Assembly (NCBI RefSeq): GCF_032930845.1
Contig: NZ_CP136758.1
Coordinates: forward strand, 372,001 to 436,000
Direction: 5' to 3'
DNA from: Parvularcula sp. LCG005
GTDB taxonomy: Bacteria > Pseudomonadota > Alphaproteobacteria > Caulobacterales > Parvularculaceae
Length of the DNA: 64,000 nucleotides
Shown: positions 37,132-44,868 of the stretch, one piece after another
How positions within the stretch are numbered: the stretch's first letter is position 1
How the letters are laid out: the number at the start of each line of letters is the position of its first letter
Notes under the pieces: generated by a model
Seen by the model: only the letters and a program-made list of their open reading frames with translations
What the model was told of the DNA's origin: nothing
Database searches by the model: none
Program-made: the position numbers and the translations under genes

Positions 37132-37602
37132 GTGAAAGGCGATCCCGCAGTACTTCAGCACCTGAACAAGGCGCTCAAGCTTGAGCTGACTACGGTCAAC
37201 CAGTATTTCCTGCACGCAAGGATGTTCAAGAATTGGGGGTTCGAGCGAATCGCCAAGGTCGAGTACGAAGAATCCATCGACGAAATGAAGCATGCGGATC
37301 AGTTGATCGAACGCATTCTCTTCCTTGATGGCCTGCCGAACGTTCAGGACATGGACAAGGTCTATATCGGCGAGAGCGTGAAGGAATGCCTCGAGCTTGA
37401 TCTGGCCGCTGAGAAACGCGCACATCCGCTCTATATCGAAGCCATCGACTATTGCCACAGCGTCAGAGACTATGTCAGCCGGGAAATCCTCGTACGGATT
37501 CTAGAGTCCGAGGAGGAACATATCGATTTCCTCGAAACCCAGCTTGGCATTATCGACCAGATTGGTGAAGAGCGTTACCTGCAGAGCCAGCTCGGCGAAT
37601 AA
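37132..37602 (+). CDS. bfr: Bacterioferritin
   Basis: 156 residues from a GTG, with AGGAG upstream. It stores iron in a heme-containing 24-mer. Ferroxidase ligands are conserved: E18, then EYEESIDEMKHADQ (E51, H54) and the later EEHIDFLE; the heme-ligand methionine (M52) lies in the same helix. NQYFLHARMFKNWG is the family's usual N-terminal motif. Convergent with the following gene, 14 bases away, with no visible terminator. Confidence 0.97.
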   Translation: MKGDPAVLQHLNKALKLELTTVNQYFLHARMFKNWGFERIAKVEYEESIDEMKHADQLIERILFLDGLPNVQDMDKVYIGESVKECLELDLAAEKRAHPLYIEAIDYCHSVRDYVSREILVRILESEEEHIDFLETQLGIIDQIGEERYLQSQLGE

Positions 37603-37616
37603 TCGCTTGATAGTTC

Positions 37617-38657
37617 TCAGGCTTCCTTGACTTCATCAAGGCCCAGAAGCCGCTTTGTTTTGCGCACGGATGAATCCAGAACAGCGAGGGGTAGGCCGGC
37701 CAGCGCCACATTATTGCCCGTCATCCACCGCATCGCGCTGCTCACGGCATTGGCGTTGTCCAGCCACGGAAACTCAGGCCGGTGCTTGCCAGCAACGTGA
37801 CGAGCGACATCCATATAGGGTGAAAGCTCCCCGTGCAGACGGTCGTAGACCTGACGCATCCTGGATTGCGTGGCGAGGCTGTGATCGCGCCAGGGCTTGT
37901 GGCCCATGGAATGAACGATCGGGGGGAGACCGTCTTTGGTCTGGCGCAGACGGTCCGCCGGCGAATATCCAGCCGGGCCAAACATCTGAATGATTTCCGT
38001 CCCTTCCTTCAGGTACACCATCGGGATGTCTGCATATTTCTCTGCGCCCAGAAGAGCCGTCAGCACCTGCTGATCGCCCAGCATCCGGGCCGGACGCTGG
38101 TTCCATGGTTTGAACTGGGTCTCGCGATATTCATCAGACAGCAGGATCGATTTCCAGTCTGCGATGAGTTCACGATGATCAGATGTCAGCTGAACAATGC
38201 CGGTGTTGATGACCCGGTGCAGCTCGCGGCCGACCGGCCAGCCAAAGCCAGCCGTCATCGCGGCACAGGGCGGATAAGGTGTGATCGCTGGTTCTTCTGC
38301 GACCACGATGGGCGTTGTCAGGTGAGGATGCACCATCTCCCCGAACCGGGGCCCGATGATCACGTCGCTGTCGAACCACATGACCTTGCGGTGACCCTGA
38401 TCGAAGAGCCGTTCGAATGTCTGTGGCTTCACATTATAGCTGAAGCTGCCTTCGAGCGGTGTCGTGTCCAGTGTAATCCGCGCCTGGGTGGCGGCCCAGG
38501 CTTTCAGGGCGTCGCTCGCTTCAGGACAGATGAGAATGATATCCGGCGTGCCGGGAAAAAATTGCAGGAGCGACATCGCCAGCAGCTTCACCGCAGGTTC
38601 GTCATAATCGCGTGTCTCAGTGGTGACCAAGGCATCGGGGAAATTGTCGCTCGTCAT
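37617..38657 (-). CDS. Putative glycosyltransferase-like protein
   Basis: 346 residues. It has a GT-A-like pattern, with VTTETRDYDEPAVKLLAMSL near the start and a DxD motif in KVMWFDSDVIIGPRFG, followed by INTGIVQL and DQQVLTALLG, as in GT8-like enzymes. HSMGHKPWRDHSL is another conserved-looking block. No signal peptide is evident. The donor and acceptor are unknown; neighbours give no clue. Confidence 0.65.
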   Translation of the reverse strand: MTSDNFPDALVTTETRDYDEPAVKLLAMSLLQFFPGTPDIILICPEASDALKAWAATQARITLDTTPLEGSFSYNVKPQTFERLFDQGHRKVMWFDSDVIIGPRFGEMVHPHLTTPIVVAEEPAITPYPPCAAMTAGFGWPVGRELHRVINTGIVQLTSDHRELIADWKSILLSDEYRETQFKPWNQRPARMLGDQQVLTALLGAEKYADIPMVYLKEGTEIIQMFGPAGYSPADRLRQTKDGLPPIVHSMGHKPWRDHSLATQSRMRQVYDRLHGELSPYMDVARHVAGKHRPEFPWLDNANAVSSAMRWMTGNNVALAGLPLAVLDSSVRKTKRLLGLDEVKEA

Positions 38658-38773
38658 CTTGGGTACCCCCTGGGGTCGTCTACTGCCACCCGTGGCAAAT
38701 CAGGATCGCCGCATCAATATGATGCAATTCCCAAGAATTTGCATCGGCAGCGGAAAATTATTCGGCAGCGCAC

Positions 38774-38799
38774 AAAAAAAGCGCCGATGGCTCGGCGCT
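38774..38799 (-). terminator. Rho-independent terminator of trcR
   Basis: Perfect 8-bp stem AGCGCCGA/TCGGCGCT with a 4-base loop; on the minus strand it is followed by seven T bases. It lies 29 bases after the trcR stop. Confidence 0.9.
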
Positions 38800-38828
38800 C
38801 TTGATGATCACAACATATCGAGGCGGGA

Positions 38829-39506
38829 TCAGTCCTTGTTGTCGCCGCCGCCTGTGAAGTTCGCGAAAACCTGCGACAGGTCCGTCTTGCTGGTGCGTTC
38901 AGAATCGCTGTCTGCCCGTTCGGTTTCCGATGCTGGTGCCAGCTTGGCGCCTTCCGGGACCTGGCCTGCGGCTTCCATTTCGGCACGGCGAGCCGAGGCC
39001 TTCTGAACGGCGGTATCGAGATCGAACTGGGTACACAGGCCCAAAGCGACCGGATCCTGCGGCTCCAGCTGTGAGGAGTTCCAGTGGGTCTTGTCGCGGA
39101 TCGCCTGGATCGTCGTCTTCGTCGTGCCCAACAGCTTGGAAATCTGCGCATCGGGCACTTCGGGGTGGTTGCGGACGATCCACGCAATCGCGTTCGGCCG
39201 CTCCTGACGACGTGACAGCGGCATGTAGCGTGTCGTTTTCTTGGGCTGGGCGACAACGGTCTTCGGTTTTGACAGTTTCAGCCGGTAGTCCGGGTCTTTT
39301 TCCGCTTTTTCGATCTCTTCGCGGGTCAGCTGATGCTGAGCGATCGGGTCAATACCGCGCACGCCTGCGGCCACATCGCCGTCGGCAATGCCTTTGACTT
39401 CCAGGGGGTGCAGCGTACAGAACGCTGCAATCTGGTCGAAGGTGAGGCCCGTATTGTCGATGAGCCACACAGCGGTGGCCTTGGGCATAAGTGGCCGGTC
39501 GGTCAT
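38829..39506 (-). CDS. trcR: DUF1013 cell-cycle regulator TrcR
   Basis: 225 residues. This is the DUF1013 protein conserved almost only in alphaproteobacteria and named TrcR, a cell-cycle transcription regulator. MPKATAVWLIDNTGLTFDQIAAFC and the helix-turn-helix-like QISKLLGTTKTTIQAIRDKTHW are the conserved blocks; RYMPLSRRQERPNAIAWIV is between them. The C-terminal 50 residues are acidic and low complexity. The adjacent quinone oxidoreductase gene is a frequent neighbour. It has its own terminator. Confidence 0.92.
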   Translation of the reverse strand: MTDRPLMPKATAVWLIDNTGLTFDQIAAFCTLHPLEVKGIADGDVAAGVRGIDPIAQHQLTREEIEKAEKDPDYRLKLSKPKTVVAQPKKTTRYMPLSRRQERPNAIAWIVRNHPEVPDAQISKLLGTTKTTIQAIRDKTHWNSSQLEPQDPVALGLCTQFDLDTAVQKASARRAEMEAAGQVPEGAKLAPASETERADSDSERTSKTDLSQVFANFTGGGDNKD

Positions 39507-39643
39507 CCTTTAATCTCCATTTTTCGTCTCGCCGCAGCGCCAAATGCACACGCCCGCCGCTGGGCCAGCGGCGCCATGACCTCTGGAAGTGGGGGAAGGG
39601 CGAGAACGCCTAGAAAAGGGCATATAGAAGACTGTCGCGCCCC

Positions 39644-40612
39644 TCACAAGGTAAGGATGACCTTCCCTGCAATTTCCCCTGATTCAAGGTGCTCGTGGGC
39701 GGCCGCGGCCTGTTCGAGGGGAAAACTGCGGTCTATGATCGGCCGGACATCGCCGCGGCCCAGACGGGGGCCGACCACACGGGTGATTTCAGCGGTCAGG
39801 CGCGCTTTCTCGGCGGCCGGCCGCGCTCGCAGGGTTGAGCCCGTGAGGGTCAGACGCTTCTGCATCACCTCGATAATGTTGAACCGCGCCTCCATGCCGC
39901 CTTGAAAGGCGATCGACACATGACGACCGCCGGGACGCAGAAAGGTCAGGTTGCGCCCGACATAGTCGCCGCCAACCATGTCCAGCACCACATCGGCGCC
40001 CGTGTCCTGCATCAGGGACGACCAGTCGTCAGTCCTGTAGTTGAAACAGCGGGCATATCCGTTCTCTTCGGCCCAGCGGCATTTCGCGTCTGTGCCCGCC
40101 GTTCCCATGACAGTCAGGCCAAATGCGCGCCCCAAGGTAGCGGCCATGGTGCCGATGCCAGAGGTCGCGCCGTGGACGAATAAAGTCTCGCTTGGCTGGG
40201 CGGCGCCGGCCTCAAAGACGTTGGTCCACACGGTGTAGAGCGTTTCGGGCAGTGCCGCGCCTTCCTCATCGCTCAATATGTCGGGCAGAGGGATCACATG
40301 GCGCGCATCGACAGTAGCGTATTCAGCATAGCCGCCGCCGGGCAGGAGGGCCATGACGCGCGCACCCTTCTTCACCATACCATCCGTGCCCGGTCCCCGC
40401 TCTTCGACGATGCCAGCAACTTCCAGCCCCAAAATCTCGCTCGCGCCCTTCGGTGGAGGATACATGCCCCGGCGTTGAAGAATATCCGGCCGGTTGACCC
40501 CCGCCGCTGTGACCCGGATCAGGATTTCGCCATCAGCCAGCGTCGGCCGGGGGACGTCGCCCATGGTCAGTACAGACGGATCCCCGAAGCCATTCATGGT
40601 TACTGCGCGCAT
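39644..40612 (-). CDS. NAD(P)H-quinone oxidoreductase (PIG3-like MDR)
   Basis: 322 residues. Zinc-free medium-chain dehydrogenase/reductase: AAGVNRPDILQRRGMYPPPKG, GLEVAGIVEERG, and the NADPH-binding FVHGATSGIGTMAATLG. It matches the PIG3/TIGR02824 group, which reduces quinones or related electrophiles with NADPH. No structural-zinc cysteines are present. It lies upstream of trcR on the same strand, 137 bases away. Confidence 0.93.
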   Translation of the reverse strand: MRAVTMNGFGDPSVLTMGDVPRPTLADGEILIRVTAAGVNRPDILQRRGMYPPPKGASEILGLEVAGIVEERGPGTDGMVKKGARVMALLPGGGYAEYATVDARHVIPLPDILSDEEGAALPETLYTVWTNVFEAGAAQPSETLFVHGATSGIGTMAATLGRAFGLTVMGTAGTDAKCRWAEENGYARCFNYRTDDWSSLMQDTGADVVLDMVGGDYVGRNLTFLRPGGRHVSIAFQGGMEARFNIIEVMQKRLTLTGSTLRARPAAEKARLTAEITRVVGPRLGRGDVRPIIDRSFPLEQAAAAHEHLESGEIAGKVILTL

Positions 40613-40733
40613 GAGTTTCTGTCCTTCGCGTGGCCGTGAACCTCAGCAGAGACAAGGCCTTGTGGGGTTTAACCAAATAATGACCTAGCGGGATGTAGGG
40701 TGGCTGCGCTCGGATCACAATTGGACACACGGA

Positions 40734-42635
40734 ATGAGTCGCGCATCGGATCGCCTGCGTCAGATTTTCCAACGCCGCTACATCTTGGCGCTGGCGCTTC
40801 TGGCTGTGGCTGTCACGGTCACCTTTGCGGCATCGTTCCGCGTGGCGATGATCGAGACCAATCGCGCCCGCGCGGTTGTTCTCGTCACAGAGCAGCGCGC
40901 CCTGTCCCAACGCATCGGCTTTCTCGTCAAGGCGATGGATCGGACGGAAACGCCGGCGCGGATCGAACAATTGCGTGTCGAGCTGAAAACCACCATCGAT
41001 CACATGCGGTCGGCGCACATGACGCTCACCGGACTGACCGAAGAGAGCAAGCGGCTGCACCGGTTCATCCAGCCCCTCGAAGGGATTTACCAGAACGGCT
41101 ATTCGCGGTTTGACGGGCAGGTCACCTATTTTCTCGAGAACGCCGAAACGGTAGCTGCGCTTGATCCGTATTCGAAGGAATGGACGGCTGCTGCGACCTT
41201 GCGCAGTGATATCGTTGACGCGGCGACCAATTCGATGATGCAGACGCACGGTCTGATGGTGCGGATCCTTGAGGCCGAAGCGTCGCGCGACAACATTTTG
41301 TCCAAGGTCACGGACCTCGTTCTCTGGCTGTGCGCGCTGGGCATGCTGGGTGTCATTACGCTTGTCATCTTCAGGCCGATGGGCCGGGAAATCGCTCGTG
41401 CCTTTGAAGAAGTGGAAGGCGCCAAGATCAGCGCCAAGGAGGCGCGGGACGAGGCAGAAGCCGCCATTGAGGCCAAAGGCCATTTCTTGGAAGCCGCCTC
41501 CCACGAATTGCGGACACCGCTGAACGCCATTCTCGGCATGGCGAATGTCATCAAGGATCAGAGCACGACGGCCGTTTCCGACGAAGTCTCGCAAATGTCC
41601 GCTGCCAGCGACCATCTTCTGTCGCTGCTCAATAACATTCTGGATACCCACCGCCTGAGCTCTGGCCAATTGGAGCTGCAGAAAGAGAATTTCGAGCTCA
41701 TTGATTCCATCCGGCGCCCAGCGCGCGCGGCCAAGCTGCTGGCCCAGCAGAAGGGGCTGGCATTTGAAAGTGAAATGCATATCCCTCAGGATCTGAGCAT
41801 CCTTGGCGATTCCGCCCGTCTTGAGCAGATCCTGATGAACCTGCTCGACAACGCAGTGAAGTACACGGACGAAGGTAAGGTCTCATTGTTGGCGGATGTC
41901 CAGGGCGGCAACACGTCCAAGGCAGAACTGAACGTGATGATCGCAGACACCGGCGCCGGCATTTCGCGCAAGCGGCAGGAAACGATCTTCCAGAAATTCT
42001 CGAACGAAGGCTCCATGTTGTCGCGCAATGGCGGCCTTGGCGTCGGTCTCGCCCTTGCCAAGGAACTGGTCGAGATGATGGGGGGCACGGTCGATCTCGA
42101 TTCCACGCTGGGTGAGGGGACGAAGTTCTTCATCAACGTACCGCTGACCGTCGCCAATCCCACGGCCCTCAATGACGAGGAAGTTGCTTCAATCAATATT
42201 CCGCTTGAAGAGCCGCTTACCATGCGGGCTCGCAGGACCAGCTTTGACGTGCTGATCGTCGACGACAACATGGCCAACCGGATGGTGGCCGAGGCACTGA
42301 CCAAGCCGCTTGGCGGCATTGCCACCATGGCGGTCAACGGCAAACAGGCTGTTGAGAAAGCCGCGAGCCAGCGTTTCGATGTGATTTTCATGGATATCTC
42401 GATGCCTGTCATGGACGGGATCGAAGCGACGACGGAAATCCGTAAGGGCACGGGACGCAGCCGTTCTACCCCGATCATTGCCCTCACGGCGCATGTGGCG
42501 CCCGGCGATTTTGGCAGCCTCAAGGAAGCGGGTTTCCAGGATGTCATCACCAAGCCGGTGCGCAAGGAAGTGCTGGTGAAATGCCTCGAGCGGTGGCTGG
42601 TCGACGATACCAAAGCCCAGCAGAAGGTGGCGTGA
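40734..42635 (+). CDS. Membrane hybrid sensor histidine kinase
   Basis: 633 residues. A first helix (about 16-38), an extracytoplasmic helical region with type IV pilus methyl-accepting (PilJ-N)-like features (ALSQRIGFLVKAMDR), and a second helix near 193-213 are followed by a coiled coil. The H-box SHELRTPLNAIL has the phospho-acceptor H257, the N-box is LLDNAVKYTDE, and ATP motifs are DTGAGIS and GGLGVGLALAK. A receiver domain (DD510-511, D554 in FMDISMPVMDG, K near TKPVRK) ends it. Its stop overlaps a PstS-like gene start (TGATG). Confidence 0.92.
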   Translation: MSRASDRLRQIFQRRYILALALLAVAVTVTFAASFRVAMIETNRARAVVLVTEQRALSQRIGFLVKAMDRTETPARIEQLRVELKTTIDHMRSAHMTLTGLTEESKRLHRFIQPLEGIYQNGYSRFDGQVTYFLENAETVAALDPYSKEWTAAATLRSDIVDAATNSMMQTHGLMVRILEAEASRDNILSKVTDLVLWLCALGMLGVITLVIFRPMGREIARAFEEVEGAKISAKEARDEAEAAIEAKGHFLEAASHELRTPLNAILGMANVIKDQSTTAVSDEVSQMSAASDHLLSLLNNILDTHRLSSGQLELQKENFELIDSIRRPARAAKLLAQQKGLAFESEMHIPQDLSILGDSARLEQILMNLLDNAVKYTDEGKVSLLADVQGGNTSKAELNVMIADTGAGISRKRQETIFQKFSNEGSMLSRNGGLGVGLALAKELVEMMGGTVDLDSTLGEGTKFFINVPLTVANPTALNDEEVASINIPLEEPLTMRARRTSFDVLIVDDNMANRMVAEALTKPLGGIATMAVNGKQAVEKAASQRFDVIFMDISMPVMDGIEATTEIRKGTGRSRSTPIIALTAHVAPGDFGSLKEAGFQDVITKPVRKEVLVKCLERWLVDDTKAQQKVA

Positions 42636-44038
42636 TGAAAAAGATCAGCTCACTGTTCATGTCGATTGCGGGGCTCGTCAGCGTGGCGAGCGCGGACGAA
42701 GCGGGTCCGTTGCAGATTGCCGGCGCGCCGACGGTCGCGCCCTATGCGGCCGCCGTCGCAGACATGGTTGATGGCCAGAGCGATATCTTCATCCACCGGA
42801 CGAATTCTCATCACGGCATGACGGCCCTGTGCGCCAAGGGATCTTCGATCCAGATCGCAGCCACGAACCGCCCGATGCTGGATCAGGAACGATCCCAATG
42901 TGCGGGGGAAGGGGTCGAGCAGCTTGTAGAAATCGAGCTTGGGTATGACGGCATTGTCTTCGCGCAATCCAGCAAATCCAAACACATCAGCCTGACCGCC
43001 CGGGACATCTACCTCGCCGTGGCGCGACAGACGCCACGCACCAATAGCGACTGCGTCCTGGTGCCGAACCGGCGCAAGACATGGAAGGATGTACGCTCCG
43101 ACTTGCCCAAGCGGGACATTCTGGTCTTTGGACCACCCAATTCGACGGGCAGCTGGAATGCCCTGATGGAACTTGTCCTGAAGGAAGGCGCGCGCAGTTT
43201 CCCCTGCCTTGCCGAGCTTGAAAGTCGGTCACCTTCCTACTTCACATCCGCCCTTGATCTTCGCCGGGACGGCATGTGGGTCGACGGAGGCGAGAATGAT
43301 TTCGCGGTGGCCCATACGCTTCGCTATGTCCGCGATGCGATCGGCATCTTTGGCTTTGCGCACCTGAGCGGCACCTCAGGGGTTGAGCCCATCTCATTCA
43401 ACGGCGTCGAGCCATCCGTTCGTACACTGAACAGCCACGACTATAGCGTAACGCAAACGCTGTATCTCTATGTCCGTGCCGATCGCCTGGCGCAAAATGA
43501 AAATCTCGAGGAGATCATCGCAACCTTCTCGCGGTTTGATGCCATTGCGCCGCAGGGCCGGCTCGTTCGTCTTGGCCTCGTGCCCAGTCGCTTCAGTGGT
43601 CGCCGGACGATCATCTCCACTGCCAACGGCGAACGTCAGGTGATAGGTGCTCCCAAGCAGGAAACGATGGCTGCGCCTGTGCACTATGCTGAACCACGGA
43701 AGATCCCGTCCCCCTCGGTGAAACCTGAACCGGCCGCAAAACCTGTCCGCGTTGTCAAAGCACCGCCGGCCGCATCGCCCCCCAAACCGGTGGCGAAAAC
43801 AGCCCAGATCAAGCCTGCGGACCCCGCACCGAAGGCAAAACCGATTGCCCCGTTTCCATCAAAGCCTGCGACACCGCCAATAAGCGCTGCTGCAGCCGAG
43901 ACGCTGCCTCGCGCCTCAACATCTACGGGTCACCCTTCAGCCCCTGAAACGCGCACCCGCGCCAAGCCTGAGTGTGAGCCGTCGGAGAATTGCGCTGAGC
44001 CGTCCCGCGACGGACCTGTGACCTCATCGATCTTCTAG
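42635..44038 (+). CDS. PstS-like substrate-binding protein with proline-rich tail
   Basis: 467 residues from the ATG overlapping the kinase stop. A signal peptide (IAGLVSVASA) precedes a phosphate-binding-protein-like domain (LQIAGAPTVAPYAAAVADMV, then GPPNSTGSWNALMEL and FGFAHLSG). From about residue 349 a Pro/Ala/Lys-rich tail runs to the end, ending in several Cys and Glu residues. No ABC permease gene is near, so it is more likely a sensor partner of the kinase than a transporter component. The ligand is unknown. Confidence 0.8.
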   Translation: MKKISSLFMSIAGLVSVASADEAGPLQIAGAPTVAPYAAAVADMVDGQSDIFIHRTNSHHGMTALCAKGSSIQIAATNRPMLDQERSQCAGEGVEQLVEIELGYDGIVFAQSSKSKHISLTARDIYLAVARQTPRTNSDCVLVPNRRKTWKDVRSDLPKRDILVFGPPNSTGSWNALMELVLKEGARSFPCLAELESRSPSYFTSALDLRRDGMWVDGGENDFAVAHTLRYVRDAIGIFGFAHLSGTSGVEPISFNGVEPSVRTLNSHDYSVTQTLYLYVRADRLAQNENLEEIIATFSRFDAIAPQGRLVRLGLVPSRFSGRRTIISTANGERQVIGAPKQETMAAPVHYAEPRKIPSPSVKPEPAAKPVRVVKAPPAASPPKPVAKTAQIKPADPAPKAKPIAPFPSKPATPPISAAAAETLPRASTSTGHPSAPETRTRAKPECEPSENCAEPSRDGPVTSSIF

Positions 44039-44319
44039 TTTTCCACAAAGTTCGCCTTTAGCGGGGCGAGGGGCGGCCTCTTTCGGGACGTCGCTGGTCG
44101 AAAGCGGGACAAGGCGGCACACCCGCCGATCTACTGCCGCAACCCTGATGCGCCAAAGCTGTGCCATCCTGCATCCGACAGTCGTCGTTTGCCCCTTCTC
44201 ACGGCAAACTGTCCCTATTTCACTCATCTCTCGGTTGCTGGCACATGCGTTGCTCATAGTGATGTGAAATCAAGAGTGTACGCGGCCACTTCACGCGGCT
44301 ATGAATGACAGGATACGAC

Positions 44320-44865
44320 ATGGTGATAAGGGATCAGGCTGCGATGGGAATCAGGAACGCTGACCTACAGGACGATTTGCTCTGTGAAACGCGGCTGGCT
44401 CCGTTCGTTCGCTCGAAGGTGTTCACCAATCTCTTCGCCCATGGCATGGAACTCGTCGAAGAAACAGCCACTTATCTCGACAATGGCGGACGCAAGGCGG
44501 CCAAGAGTCTGAGCCGGGAAGCGGCCATGACCTATGCCGGCGTGTCCATGCGGCTGACCACACGACTGATGCAGATTGCCTCCTGGTTGCTCGTCCTGCG
44601 CGCGGTGCGCGACACGGAAATGACCGAAAAAGAGGCGCAGGAAGACAAATATCGGATTGGTCCGGCCGAGCGTTATGACCGCACCGTCAACGATATCGAG
44701 GTTCTGCCCGAGGAGTTGCGCGATCTGATCGAACAGACCGATACGCTTTATGCGCGGATCAGCCGTCTCGATCGTGACCTGTTCACCAATGCGTCGCCGC
44801 TATCAACCGAAGGCGACGCCAAGGGCCGCATGCAGGCGCTGATGCGGGCCTTTCCCTCTGAGTAA
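44320..44865 (+). CDS. rcdA: RcdA, regulator of CtrA degradation (DUF1465)
   Basis: 181 residues from the ATG at 44320, with AGGA upstream; an ATG at 44305 is a possible alternative. DUF1465 adaptor that helps ClpXP degrade CtrA and other substrates in the Caulobacter cell cycle. Conserved blocks: VRSKVFTNLFAHGMELVEETATYLDNGG, SREAAMTYAGVSMRLTTRLMQIASWLL and RIGPAERYD. It is convergent with the RND gene, three bases away; its terminator lies inside that gene. Confidence 0.93.
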   Translation: MVIRDQAAMGIRNADLQDDLLCETRLAPFVRSKVFTNLFAHGMELVEETATYLDNGGRKAAKSLSREAAMTYAGVSMRLTTRLMQIASWLLVLRAVRDTEMTEKEAQEDKYRIGPAERYDRTVNDIEVLPEELRDLIEQTDTLYARISRLDRDLFTNASPLSTEGDAKGRMQALMRAFPSE

Positions 44866-44868
44866 GGA

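Noticed and set aside
40533-41780. Long minus-strand open frame (415 codons) opposite the hybrid kinase
   Set aside because: Arginine- and histidine-rich shadow of the kinase coding frame, without recognisable domains.
44024-44257. Minus-strand 77-codon frame between the PstS-like gene and rcdA
   Set aside because: Cysteine- and arginine-rich composition and no ribosome-binding site; looks like non-coding intergenic sequence.
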